From positions 806,001 to 870,000 of the forward strand of contig JAIOUW010000002.1 of NCBI GenBank assembly GCA_019931105.1: 64,000 nt of DNA. Reading direction: 5' to 3'. Positions 18,149 through 26,458 of this stretch are shown piece by piece; positions within the stretch are counted from its first letter, which is position 1; every line of letters starts with the position of its first letter. The translations under genes were made by a program, and so were the position numbers. Source of the stretch: Flavobacteriaceae bacterium NBU2977 (GTDB lineage: Bacteria; Bacteroidota; Bacteroidia; Flavobacteriales; Flavobacteriaceae). The notes beneath the pieces were generated by a model. It worked only from the letters and a program-made list of their open reading frames with translations, did not search any database and was not told the DNA's origin.

Positions 18149-19162
18149 ATGCGCCTAGCCCTTAAAAAGTTCACCCTAGTTTTAAAGCATACCTTTAGCA
18201 TTTCACGTGAATCGCATGACTTTCAAGATACTTTGATCGTTTCATTAAGTGGAAAAAATGAAACGGGGTATGGAGAGGCGACTTCCAATCCGTATTACGG
18301 AATTACGATTGAAAGCATGATTTCGGAAATCGAGTCCGTTCGCGATGAAATCGAAGCATTCGACATGGGTTCCCCTAAAGATTTTCACTCCTTTTTGGTC
18401 GAAAAGGGATTGAGCAATTTTGCCATCTGCGCACTCGACCTGGCGGCATGGGATCTTTATGGAAAGCTAAAGGGTAAACCCCTCTATGAATTATGGGATA
18501 CTTCGAACGAAAACTATCCGATTACCAATTACACCATAGGTATCGATTCCATAGAAAAAATGGTGGCCAAGATGCAAGAAACACCATGGCCCATCTACAA
18601 GATAAAACTGGGCACCGATGATGATGTGAACATCGTCAAAGAACTACGTAGGCATACCGATGCCGTATTCCGTATCGATGCCAACTGTGCATGGACGGCT
18701 AAAGAAACCATTCAAAATGCCCCACAACTTAAGGCCTTGGGCGTTGAATTCTTGGAGCAACCCTTAAAAGCCGATGATTGGGAAGGTATGGAACAGGTTA
18801 TGCACCGAAGCGTACTTCCGGTGATTGCCGATGAAAGTTGTATCGTCGAGGCCGATGTGGAAAAATGTAGCCTCCATTTTAATGGTATCAATATAAAGTT
18901 GACCAAATGTGGAGGCCTTACCCCCGCCCTACGCATGATCCAAAAAGGTAGGGATTTGGGTCTAAAGACCATGGTCGGTTGTATGACAGAATCGACTGTT
19001 GGAATTTCCGCGATCGCTCAACTGCTTCCGCAACTGGACTATGTCGATATGGACGGTCCTTTATTGCTTAAAGAAGATATTGCAGATGGCATAATCATTA
19101 CAAAAGAGGGCGGTTTGGTCTTTCCAAAAATGGGTGGTAGCGGTATAACTATGCGGTCATGA
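18149..19162 (+). CDS. Dipeptide epimerase (L-Ala-D/L-Glu epimerase type)
   Basis: 337 residues from the ATG at 18149; an upstream TTG in frame adds ten residues and is rejected. It is an enolase-superfamily enzyme of the muconate-lactonising subgroup. KIK at 151-153 gives the acid/base Lys, Asp177, Glu203 and Asp228 are the metal ligands, and a second Lys lies in NIKLTKCGG (about 250). This class epimerises the L-Ala-D-Glu released from peptidoglycan, or other dipeptides. Its stop overlaps the next start (ATGA), so the two genes are translationally coupled. Confidence 0.9.
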   Translation: MRLALKKFTLVLKHTFSISRESHDFQDTLIVSLSGKNETGYGEATSNPYYGITIESMISEIESVRDEIEAFDMGSPKDFHSFLVEKGLSNFAICALDLAAWDLYGKLKGKPLYELWDTSNENYPITNYTIGIDSIEKMVAKMQETPWPIYKIKLGTDDDVNIVKELRRHTDAVFRIDANCAWTAKETIQNAPQLKALGVEFLEQPLKADDWEGMEQVMHRSVLPVIADESCIVEADVEKCSLHFNGINIKLTKCGGLTPALRMIQKGRDLGLKTMVGCMTESTVGISAIAQLLPQLDYVDMDGPLLLKEDIADGIIITKEGGLVFPKMGGSGITMRS

Positions 19163-20208
19163 TCTATAGAATCGATGGTTTTCCCGGACGCGAAATTATC
19201 GTTGATGGCCAAAAACACCTGTATTTTGGCGGAACTTCCTATTTGGGGTTGCAAACCGATCCCCAATTTCAAGAAATCCTGATAAAGAACATTAAAAAAT
19301 ATGGCACGGGCTATGGCGCTTCCCGTAAGTCGAATGTACGCTTTACCATTTTTGAGGAAGTCGAAAACCATTTGGCAAACCTGGCCGGAAGCGAATCTTG
19401 CGTTACTATGTCCTCCGGCTATTTGGCAGCACAATTATTGGTCCGTAATTTCAGTTCCCCGGAATACAAGCTTTTTTATGCACCCCATACGCATTCGGCC
19501 TTACATTTAGTGGGGTCGAGACCTTACGCAACATACACCGCGTTGAACATTGCGCTGAAGGCCCATTTGGAGGCAAATCGAAAAGCCACACCTGTCGTGC
19601 TTCTTGATTCCATTGATTTTTCGGGATGCAATTATCCTGATTTCACTCAACTAAAAGAGCTTCCCCTAAGTCAAGTAATATTGATAATCGACGATTCACA
19701 TGGTATTGGAATTGTCGGCGACAATGGGGGCGGTGTATTTAATGAACTGGTCAAAGCTGAGGCAAAAGAACTTATCGTATGCGCTTCCCTAGGCAAGGCT
19801 TTTGGCGTGCAGGCCGGTGCCGTTTTTGGTAAAAAAGAGAGAATTCGAACACTGATGGAAACCGATTTCTTCGGGGGGGCAAGTCCGGCTACCCCTGCCG
19901 GTCTGGCTACCTTACTCGATTCAAAAAATATCCTTGAGGAAAAAAGGATTAAACTGCAGCACAATATCTCCTTCTTTCTGAAACATTTAAAACAGAAAGA
20001 AGGCTTCTTTTTTATGAAAGACTATCCCGTTTTTTCCTTTATGGACGAAGATTTGGCGACTTATTTGGAACAACGTTGCATTATTACCACAAACTTCAGC
20101 TATCCTTCGGATGGAGATTCAACAAAGAGTAGAATCGTTTTAGGGGCACAACATGATATTGATGACATTCAAGTATTGTTAAGGCAGATAGCCGATTACA
20201 AAATCTGA
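19159..20208 (+). CDS. PLP-dependent alpha-oxoamine synthase-like enzyme
   Basis: 349 residues, fold-type I PLP enzyme related to 8-amino-7-oxononanoate synthase and 2-amino-3-ketobutyrate CoA ligase. DDSHGIG at 178-184 is the cofactor-binding Asp/His motif and Lys213 in SLGKAFG is the Schiff-base Lys. It is shorter than BioF/Kbl (about 385-400), mainly at the N-terminus. Substrate is unclear: coupling to a dipeptide epimerase argues against biotin synthesis and suggests a role in amino-acid or murein-peptide use, which is inference only. Confidence 0.78.
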   Translation: MIYRIDGFPGREIIVDGQKHLYFGGTSYLGLQTDPQFQEILIKNIKKYGTGYGASRKSNVRFTIFEEVENHLANLAGSESCVTMSSGYLAAQLLVRNFSSPEYKLFYAPHTHSALHLVGSRPYATYTALNIALKAHLEANRKATPVVLLDSIDFSGCNYPDFTQLKELPLSQVILIIDDSHGIGIVGDNGGGVFNELVKAEAKELIVCASLGKAFGVQAGAVFGKKERIRTLMETDFFGGASPATPAGLATLLDSKNILEEKRIKLQHNISFFLKHLKQKEGFFFMKDYPVFSFMDEDLATYLEQRCIITTNFSYPSDGDSTKSRIVLGAQHDIDDIQVLLRQIADYKI

Positions 20209-20334
20209 GGTTTTTCAAAACTTTTGAAGTTATGCTGACAATATGTTAATTCTTGGGTATTAAAATTATCATATCGTCATATTTTTTTGTAACTTTTGAA
20301 TGCTAACGTAGTAATAATCCTAAAGAACACCGCC

Positions 20335-20784
20335 ATGAAAAAAATATCCGCACTAATAGTTCTAATGTTATTATTGATTTCCGCTACTGGTCCCATGGAC
20401 AAAGATCCAGTTTTGCACCCTTCCATCGAAGGCACTTGGGAACTGGTCAGCTTCTATAATTATACCGACGGCGTAAATGTTTCCGATACCTTGCCGACCA
20501 CCGATGGCTATCGCCAAATTAAGATGTATTATAATGGTAAGGTTATGTGGACACGATACGTGCCTGACGACTCTGTAGAATGGTTCGGTTATGGTTCTTA
20601 TGAGGTCGAAGACAATATGCTGACAGAACGTTTGGAATATATGTCGGCCTCAATGCGAAAAATCGCAAATGCAAATATGGAGTGGAAAATGGAACTTGAT
20701 TTAAAGAACCACAGGTATAGCCAAATATTCGTCGATGAAGAAGGAAATCGGATCAATGCCGAGAATTATAAGCGTATCGACTGA
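20335..20784 (+). CDS. Secreted lipocalin-like protein of unknown function
   Basis: 149 residues from the ATG at 20335; an upstream in-frame start adds 13 residues before the signal peptide. The signal peptide is residues about 1-18. The mature part begins near HPSIEGTWELVSFYNYTDG, a lipocalin-like opening, and continues as an antiparallel beta pattern (DGYRQIKMYYNGKVMWTRY). Its function is not known. It has its own strong terminator. Confidence 0.72.
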   Translation: MKKISALIVLMLLLISATGPMDKDPVLHPSIEGTWELVSFYNYTDGVNVSDTLPTTDGYRQIKMYYNGKVMWTRYVPDDSVEWFGYGSYEVEDNMLTERLEYMSASMRKIANANMEWKMELDLKNHRYSQIFVDEEGNRINAENYKRID

Positions 20785-20808
20785 GCCGATTCATGAAGAA
20801 CAGTACTA

Positions 20809-20841
20809 AAAAAAGCCCCCGTGATAAACGGGGGCTTTTTT
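20809..20841. terminator. Bidirectional rho-independent terminator
   Basis: A stem of 14 bp (A-run, GCCCCCGT paired with ACGGGGGC, T-run) with a 5-nt loop. It lies between the convergent lipocalin-like gene and trxB, with T runs on either strand. Confidence 0.93.
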
Positions 20842-20863
20842 GTAGGTTATAAACCTTTTTCAA

Positions 20864-21832
20864 TTAGGCCATTTCCTCCTTGGCCGTTTCGATGGTGGCC
20901 AAATAACGTTCGGCATCCAAGGCCGCCATACAACCGGTTCCCGCCGCGGTAATTGCCTGCCGATATTCTTTGTCCTGTGCGTCACCACTGGCAAATACAC
21001 CCGGTTTATTGGTTTTCGTCGATTTCCCTTTGGTAATGATATAGCCTACATCGTCCATATCTAACTGACCTTTGAAAATATCGGTATTCGGTTTATGGCC
21101 GATTGCTATAAAAAGTCCGGTTATCGCAATATCCTCTTTTTCTCCGGTCTGATTGTTCACCATACGCAGGCCTTCGACCACTTGGTCTCCCAACACCTCA
21201 TCTACTTCGGTATTGTACCGCACTTCAATATTCTTTAGGCTATTGACACGATGTTGCATGGCTTTCGAAGCGCGCATAAAATCTTTTCGCACCAACATGG
21301 TCACCTTATTGCAGATATTCGCAAGGTACGATGCTTCTTCGGCAGCGGTGTCTCCTGCCCCCACGATAGCGACGTCTTGACCCTTGTAGAAAAATCCGTC
21401 ACAAACCGCACAGGCGGATACCCCTCCGCCCCGCAAGCGTTGCTCACTTGGCAGATTCAGATATTTGGCCGTTGCGCCCGTAGAAATAATAATGGTCTCC
21501 GCCTCGATTGCCTTCGAATCATCGACGGTCACTTTATGAATACCCCCAATTTCATCGCTTAACTCGACCGCCGTGACCATTCCTATTCGCACATCGGTAC
21601 CGAACCTTTCTGCCTGCTGCTGTAACTGCACCATCATGGTGGGGCCATCGATACCTTCGGGATATCCGGGGAAGTTATCAACTTCTGTGGTCGTGGTCAA
21701 TTGCCCGCCAGGCTCCATTCCGGTATAAACCACAGGTTTTAGGTCTGCCCGTGCAGCATAAATTGCGGCCGTGTACCCTGCAGGCCCTGACCCGATGATC
21801 AATGTTTTAATGCGTTCTATGTTCTCTGACAT
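20864..21832 (-). CDS. trxB: Thioredoxin-disulfide reductase
   Basis: 322 residues, standard TrxB length. FAD-binding GSGPAGYTAAIYAAR near the N-terminus, redox centre CAVCDG in mid-sequence, NADPH-binding GAGDTAAEEASYL, and the C-terminal FASGDAQDKEYRQ segment are all present. The enzyme moves electrons from NADPH to thioredoxin in the cytosol. It is a single gene, convergent with the previous gene and divergent from a LytTR regulator. Confidence 0.96.
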   Translation of the reverse strand: MSENIERIKTLIIGSGPAGYTAAIYAARADLKPVVYTGMEPGGQLTTTTEVDNFPGYPEGIDGPTMMVQLQQQAERFGTDVRIGMVTAVELSDEIGGIHKVTVDDSKAIEAETIIISTGATAKYLNLPSEQRLRGGGVSACAVCDGFFYKGQDVAIVGAGDTAAEEASYLANICNKVTMLVRKDFMRASKAMQHRVNSLKNIEVRYNTEVDEVLGDQVVEGLRMVNNQTGEKEDIAITGLFIAIGHKPNTDIFKGQLDMDDVGYIITKGKSTKTNKPGVFASGDAQDKEYRQAITAAGTGCMAALDAERYLATIETAKEEMA

Positions 21833-22182
21833 GACTTAAAGTTGCTCTATATAGTTTATACGGACAAAAGTAGGTTTTTTACAAAAAACCTTACTTTAAA
21901 GTTATCAAAAGTTATATGGCTCTCAAGAAGACATTCCCCCTCCTCAATTACAGTCAATAACGATTGATAAATATCATATTATAGGTAAAGGCAAAAAAAA
22001 TTTAGAGGCTCCGCCTGAATATATCGCGAGTTCTTAAATTAATGATTTTTATCATGTCTCATAAGTCTTCAAACCTCATATATTTGCGAATATATTTAGG
22101 TTGGGCAAGCTTCTAACCAGGCCTATTATACATTATTGACAATTATTGACTATATTGCTACTTAACTGATATATTGCACGTT
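21833..22182. promoter_or_regulatory. Divergent trxB / LytTR regulator intergenic region
   Basis: 350-bp A+T-rich gap with no gene. It holds a hairpin at 21866-21898 (AAAGTAGGTTTTTT against AAAAAACCTTACTTT, one extra base) about 35-65 nt upstream of the trxB start. It also holds an exact -7 element TATATTTG at 22079-22086 facing the LytTR gene, about 97 nt before its start. The -33 match for the latter is poor. Confidence 0.45.
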
Positions 22183-22884
22183 ATGAATAACATAACACTA
22201 AAAACAATAGTCGTCGATGACTCCTCGGTGCAGCGAGAGGCAGTTGTCAAACAAGTTAATGACCATCCTAATCTTCAGTTGATCGGAGAGTTCCATAATG
22301 GTATCAATGCAAGAAAGATTGTCATGGAAAACGATACGGATCTCATTTTTCTCGATGTCGAAATGCCTGTTTTGGATGGATTTCAACTTCTCGAATCACT
22401 TGACCATCTTCCTCAAATAATAATTATCACGGGTAATCCAAAACATGCCCTTCAGGCATTTGATTATAATGTGACGGACTATCTTTTGAAGCCCATCAAC
22501 AAAGACCGCTTCAATGAAGCGATCAAGCGAGCTGTCACGAATCATAAGTTCAACCAGAAAATTGCCACTGAGGGTGAATTTATCTATGTGAACAGCAACC
22601 TGAAAAAAATAAAGGTCTTTTTAAAGGACATCAACTGGATCGAAGGTTTTGGGGATTATGTCAAAATAATGACGGATACCGAGAATATTCTAGTACTCTC
22701 TACAATGAAGAAATTCGTCACCAAATTACCGGAAGACAAGTTTCTACGCACCCATAAATCATACATTGTCAACCTTGAAAAGGTGGATAAATTCAATACC
22801 ACCATCGTTGAGATAAAAGGGCGTCAATTACCCTTGAGCCGTCATAAAAAGGATCGCCTCGAGGAAGCACTGGTCAATTATTGA
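22183..22884 (+). CDS. LytTR-family response regulator
   Basis: 233 residues from the ATG at 22183; a TTG three codons earlier is ignored. The receiver domain spans about residues 6-122, with the phospho-acceptor Asp58 in IFLDVEMP, the acidic pair near 12-13 and Lys in LLKPINK. The LytTR DNA-binding domain spans about 135-233 (FLRTHKSYIVNLEKVDKF is diagnostic). No sensor histidine kinase is adjacent, so it is an orphan regulator with an unknown partner. Confidence 0.93.
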   Translation: MNNITLKTIVVDDSSVQREAVVKQVNDHPNLQLIGEFHNGINARKIVMENDTDLIFLDVEMPVLDGFQLLESLDHLPQIIIITGNPKHALQAFDYNVTDYLLKPINKDRFNEAIKRAVTNHKFNQKIATEGEFIYVNSNLKKIKVFLKDINWIEGFGDYVKIMTDTENILVLSTMKKFVTKLPEDKFLRTHKSYIVNLEKVDKFNTTIVEIKGRQLPLSRHKKDRLEEALVNY

Positions 22885-22913
22885 TTCCCTTTTTGACATT
22901 CTTAGCACTACAT

Positions 22914-24047
22914 TCATATTTTGGAAGTTCCACCACTGGGGCTCGCCTCAAACGCCATTAGTTCCCTGCCGAACTCCTTCTTATAGGCATCGATGGCCAG
23001 GTCTATGAAATTCTCCGCTTCATCTTTATGTACAATATTAAGCGTGCAGCCGCCAAAACCGCCACCGGTCTGCCTTGCACCTAGTACCGAGGCATTGTTC
23101 TTTGCAAAGTCTACGAGAAAGTCCGACTCCTTACAACTCACTTCGTATTCCTTGCTTATGCCATCATGGGCCTCGTACAAAATGGCACCGGCTTTTTCAA
23201 TATCTCTGTCTTTCAATACTTTCGCCATTTCTAAAACCCTTTGGTTTTCCTTGATTATGAAATGGCATCTTTTATAGACAACAGGGTCTATCTTATCTTC
23301 AAAGCGTTCCAACATTTCCATGGAAACATCCCTCAGTGATTTTATTTCAGGATTTTCAGCTTTCAATATGGAAACGCCCTTTTCGCACTCGGCCTTTCTT
23401 TTATTGTATTCACTGTTCGCGAGACTATGTGAAACGCCCGTGTTGAGCATAATGATCTTGTAAGGGTCGAGATTGGCCGAAATCAGATCATATTCAAGTG
23501 ACCTACAGTCTAAAAGAATCATATGGCCCTTTTCGCTCATTACCGAGGCAAACTGGTCCATAATGCCACATTGTGTGCCGACATAGGTGTGCTCTGCGGC
23601 TTGTGATAAAGTTACGATATCCATTTTCGACAACTCCAAATCGAAAAGTTCATTTAAACCGAAGGCCATCCCACATTCAAGGGCGGCCGAAGAACTAAGT
23701 CCAGATCCCAACGGAAGATCGCTTTCAAGAACACAATCAAAACCCCGAACCTTGTCCGTAAGCTTTGTTATTTCATTCAGAACGCCCAAAACATAATTTT
23801 CCCAATCGTTATCGCTCCGGGCGATCGTTGTCAGGAAAAACTCAAAACCTTGGTCAAAATCTTTGCTATAGACACGACATCTGGTATCCGTACCGTTTTT
23901 TTGAAACTTTAGCAATATCCTTTTTTCAATAGCCGTGGGCAAAACATATCCCAAATTGTAGTCGGTATGCTCCCCGATCAAGTTGATTCTTCCCGGAGAA
24001 ACTACGTTGATCGTTGGAACAAAGTCCTTTAAGAAATCCATTTCCAT
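22914..24047 (-). CDS. galK: Galactokinase
   Basis: 377 residues of the GHMP kinase family. The galactokinase signature is GRINLIGEHTDYN at about residues 19-31, the ATP-binding loop is PLGSGLSSSAALE at about 111-123, and GGGFGGCTLNIV lies near the C-terminus. It phosphorylates galactose to galactose-1-phosphate in the Leloir pathway. The start could also be the second ATG, two codons later. It follows the FGE-like gene by 5 nt; a galM-type epimerase is close by, so the local theme is galactose use. galT and galE are not in the window. Confidence 0.95.
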   Translation of the reverse strand: MEMDFLKDFVPTINVVSPGRINLIGEHTDYNLGYVLPTAIEKRILLKFQKNGTDTRCRVYSKDFDQGFEFFLTTIARSDNDWENYVLGVLNEITKLTDKVRGFDCVLESDLPLGSGLSSSAALECGMAFGLNELFDLELSKMDIVTLSQAAEHTYVGTQCGIMDQFASVMSEKGHMILLDCRSLEYDLISANLDPYKIIMLNTGVSHSLANSEYNKRKAECEKGVSILKAENPEIKSLRDVSMEMLERFEDKIDPVVYKRCHFIIKENQRVLEMAKVLKDRDIEKAGAILYEAHDGISKEYEVSCKESDFLVDFAKNNASVLGARQTGGGFGGCTLNIVHKDEAENFIDLAIDAYKKEFGRELMAFEASPSGGTSKI

Positions 24048-24052
24048 CAGAA

Positions 24053-25207
24053 TTAGTTCTTTTCCGCTTTGACCATATCAACGGAAGCTACGGTTCGAAA
24101 ACCCAAATGCTCCAAAGAAGAGTCGAGGCTTGTCGCCATTCTTGCCGAAACCCTATAGCTTGCACAATATGATTCGCTACACAGAAAAGAACCACCTTTC
24201 ATCACCTTTTCCTTCGCATAGCGATCCCGCTCATTAAAGGGTTTCGCAGCTCCTTTGGGGTTTTTGAGCAACTGTTTTTTTGAAGAAACTTCATTGTAAT
24301 AATTGGTATTGTACCAGTCTCCTGTCCATTCCCAAACATTTCCGGCCATATCGTAAAGTCCAAAATCGTTAGGGGGATAGGATTTTACCGGGGCGCGTCT
24401 TTCGAAACCGTCTTGTTGGGTATTCATAACGGGGAATTCGCCTTCCCATGTATTGGCCTGGTTTCCCAATAAATCTTGGTCATCGCCCCAGAAAAAAATC
24501 TTGTCCTTCCGATTGCCCCGTGCTGCCAATTCCCATTCGGCCTCGGTAGGAAGTCTCCTTCCTGCCCATTCACAATAGGCCAATGCATCTTCATAGGCGA
24601 TATGTACCACAGGATGGTTTTCCTTTCCTTTTATCGAGCTGTTGGGGCCCGCCGGATGTTTCCAACTGGCACCGATAGTCCATTGCCACCACTGCGAAAA
24701 GTCATAAAGATTTGGTACCGAGCTTTTTGATTTTTTAAAGGTCAAAGAACCGGGTTGCAAAATACTGTCGTGAGGTTTTGGAGTACCTTCGGGAAGTTGT
24801 TTTTTCATCTCTTCCCAATCAATCTCCCTTTCGGCTACGGTCAAGTAGCCTGTTTCTTTGACAAATTTTTCGAATTTCGCATTGGTCACTTCGGTCTCAT
24901 CCATAAAAAACCCATCAACGGCCACCTGAAAAGATGGCTTTTCATGCCCCATGGCCATTTGATCTTGGGCAACGGCCCCCTGATCGAACATTGCACCAGG
25001 AATCCACACCATACCCGCCGGAGTATCGACTCCACCGGGAATTGTTTTTATTACGGTGGTATGCGCATTTTCCTCCTGTGGTTCTTTAAGTTCACCTTCT
25101 TTTACATTTTCTTTGGCATTTTGCTTAGGATCGCGACATGCAAAGAAAAACAGGGCAATGCTCCAGACAATTACCCAATATTTAGATTGAAAAAAGTGAT
25201 ATTTCAT
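24053..25207 (-). CDS. Formylglycine-generating enzyme-type lipoprotein (SUMF1)
   Basis: 384 residues with a lipobox ending at Cys24 (FFFAC). The SUMF1/FGE-sulfatase domain covers about 70-380 and includes GMVWIPGAMFDQG, DETEVTNAKFEKFV and GNVWEWTGDWY. Near the end, GGSFLCSESYCASYR keeps both active-site cysteines (Cys343 and Cys348) in the spacing of copper-dependent FGE. This argues for a real sulfatase-activating enzyme rather than one of the many look-alikes. FGE converts the sulfatase Cys to formylglycine; here both enzyme and the nearby sulfatase are predicted lipoproteins. Confidence 0.87.
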   Translation of the reverse strand: MKYHFFQSKYWVIVWSIALFFFACRDPKQNAKENVKEGELKEPQEENAHTTVIKTIPGGVDTPAGMVWIPGAMFDQGAVAQDQMAMGHEKPSFQVAVDGFFMDETEVTNAKFEKFVKETGYLTVAEREIDWEEMKKQLPEGTPKPHDSILQPGSLTFKKSKSSVPNLYDFSQWWQWTIGASWKHPAGPNSSIKGKENHPVVHIAYEDALAYCEWAGRRLPTEAEWELAARGNRKDKIFFWGDDQDLLGNQANTWEGEFPVMNTQQDGFERRAPVKSYPPNDFGLYDMAGNVWEWTGDWYNTNYYNEVSSKKQLLKNPKGAAKPFNERDRYAKEKVMKGGSFLCSESYCASYRVSARMATSLDSSLEHLGFRTVASVDMVKAEKN

Positions 25208-25262
25208 TTGTGAAGTCTAAGATGTAAAGTTATTTTATATCTTCATAATCCAAAGAAAAATC

Positions 25263-26456
25263 ATGAAAATCATACGAAACCACGTGCCATTGCTTCTATT
25301 TTCGGTGCTCATATTCGGTAGCTGCAAGCAAACGCCAAAGAATAACGAAGCTCCTGAAATTGTCGATAAAATAGAACCAAAAAGCTATATGTCAGGTATT
25401 TATGCTGAAGATTTTAAAACTTCATTGGATGGAAAATCGGTTTCTCTATATCTTTTAAAGAATAAGAACGGTATTGAAGCTTCATTGACGAATTTCGGGC
25501 AACACTTGGTTTCGTTAATGGTTCCTGACAAGAACGGCAACTACGTTGATATTGTCTTGGGTTTTCCTACCCTTGAGGGCTATCAAAAGCCAAGTGGCAA
25601 GTTTTATGGATCTGTAATCGGTAGATACGGTAACCGAATTGCCAAGGGCCAGTTCGAACTTGACGGAGAAACCTATTCCTTGGCCCGCAACAATGGTGAG
25701 AATCATTTGCATGGCGGTGACAAGGGTTTTGATTCCGTCGTTTGGGAGGTGGACTCGGTCGCTCAAAATTATATTGCATTCAGTCGAATCTCACCTGACA
25801 TGGAAGAAGGGTATCCTGGTAATCTTGATGTCAAGGTCGCCTATTTGCTAACCGATGACGATGCGCTTAAAATCGATTACTTCGCCGCGACCGATAAAAA
25901 AACACATGTAAACCTGACCAACCATTCCTTCTTTAATCTTAAGGGTGTGGGCAAGGGAAATGTACATGGCCATATTCTCAAGGTCAATGCAGATCATATC
26001 AATGCGGTGGACGAAGGATTGATCCCAACGGGAGCGCCAATGGCGGTCGAAAATACTCCGTTTGATTTCAGGTCTCCCAAACCTATCGGACAAGATATTG
26101 ACAAAGACCATCCACAACTTAAAATCGCCAATGGTATCGATCACAATTTTATTCTGAACGAGACGCCAAAAAATGAGGATGGCCTAATCTTCGCTGCCAG
26201 CGTAAAAGAACCCGAGAGTGGCCGTTTAATGGAAGTTTTCACAAGTGAGCCCGGGGTTCAGGTCTATACGAGCAATTTCTCGGACGGAACGACCATAGGA
26301 AAAAACAATGAACCCTTTATATTCAGAGGTGCCCTATGTTTGGAAACCCAACATTTTCCCGATTCACCGAACCAAAAAGAATTTCCGAGTACCGTTCTTG
26401 AACCTGGCCAAGAGTATAGATCGACCACGGTATATAAATTTACAATAGCGGAATAA
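25263..26456 (+). CDS. galM: Aldose 1-epimerase (mutarotase) lipoprotein
   Basis: 397 residues with a lipobox FGSC (Cys21). The GalM domain follows: NGIEASLTNFGQHLVSL, SVIGRYGNRIAKGQF, NNGENHLHGGDKGFD with the substrate His, and later GVQVYTSNFSDG and the C-terminal CLETQHFPDSPN. The enzyme interconverts alpha and beta anomers of galactose or glucose. As an exported form it would act before uptake. Divergent from the FGE gene and convergent with the sulfatase. Confidence 0.93.
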   Translation: MKIIRNHVPLLLFSVLIFGSCKQTPKNNEAPEIVDKIEPKSYMSGIYAEDFKTSLDGKSVSLYLLKNKNGIEASLTNFGQHLVSLMVPDKNGNYVDIVLGFPTLEGYQKPSGKFYGSVIGRYGNRIAKGQFELDGETYSLARNNGENHLHGGDKGFDSVVWEVDSVAQNYIAFSRISPDMEEGYPGNLDVKVAYLLTDDDALKIDYFAATDKKTHVNLTNHSFFNLKGVGKGNVHGHILKVNADHINAVDEGLIPTGAPMAVENTPFDFRSPKPIGQDIDKDHPQLKIANGIDHNFILNETPKNEDGLIFAASVKEPESGRLMEVFTSEPGVQVYTSNFSDGTTIGKNNEPFIFRGALCLETQHFPDSPNQKEFPSTVLEPGQEYRSTTVYKFTIAE

Positions 26457-26458
26457 TA

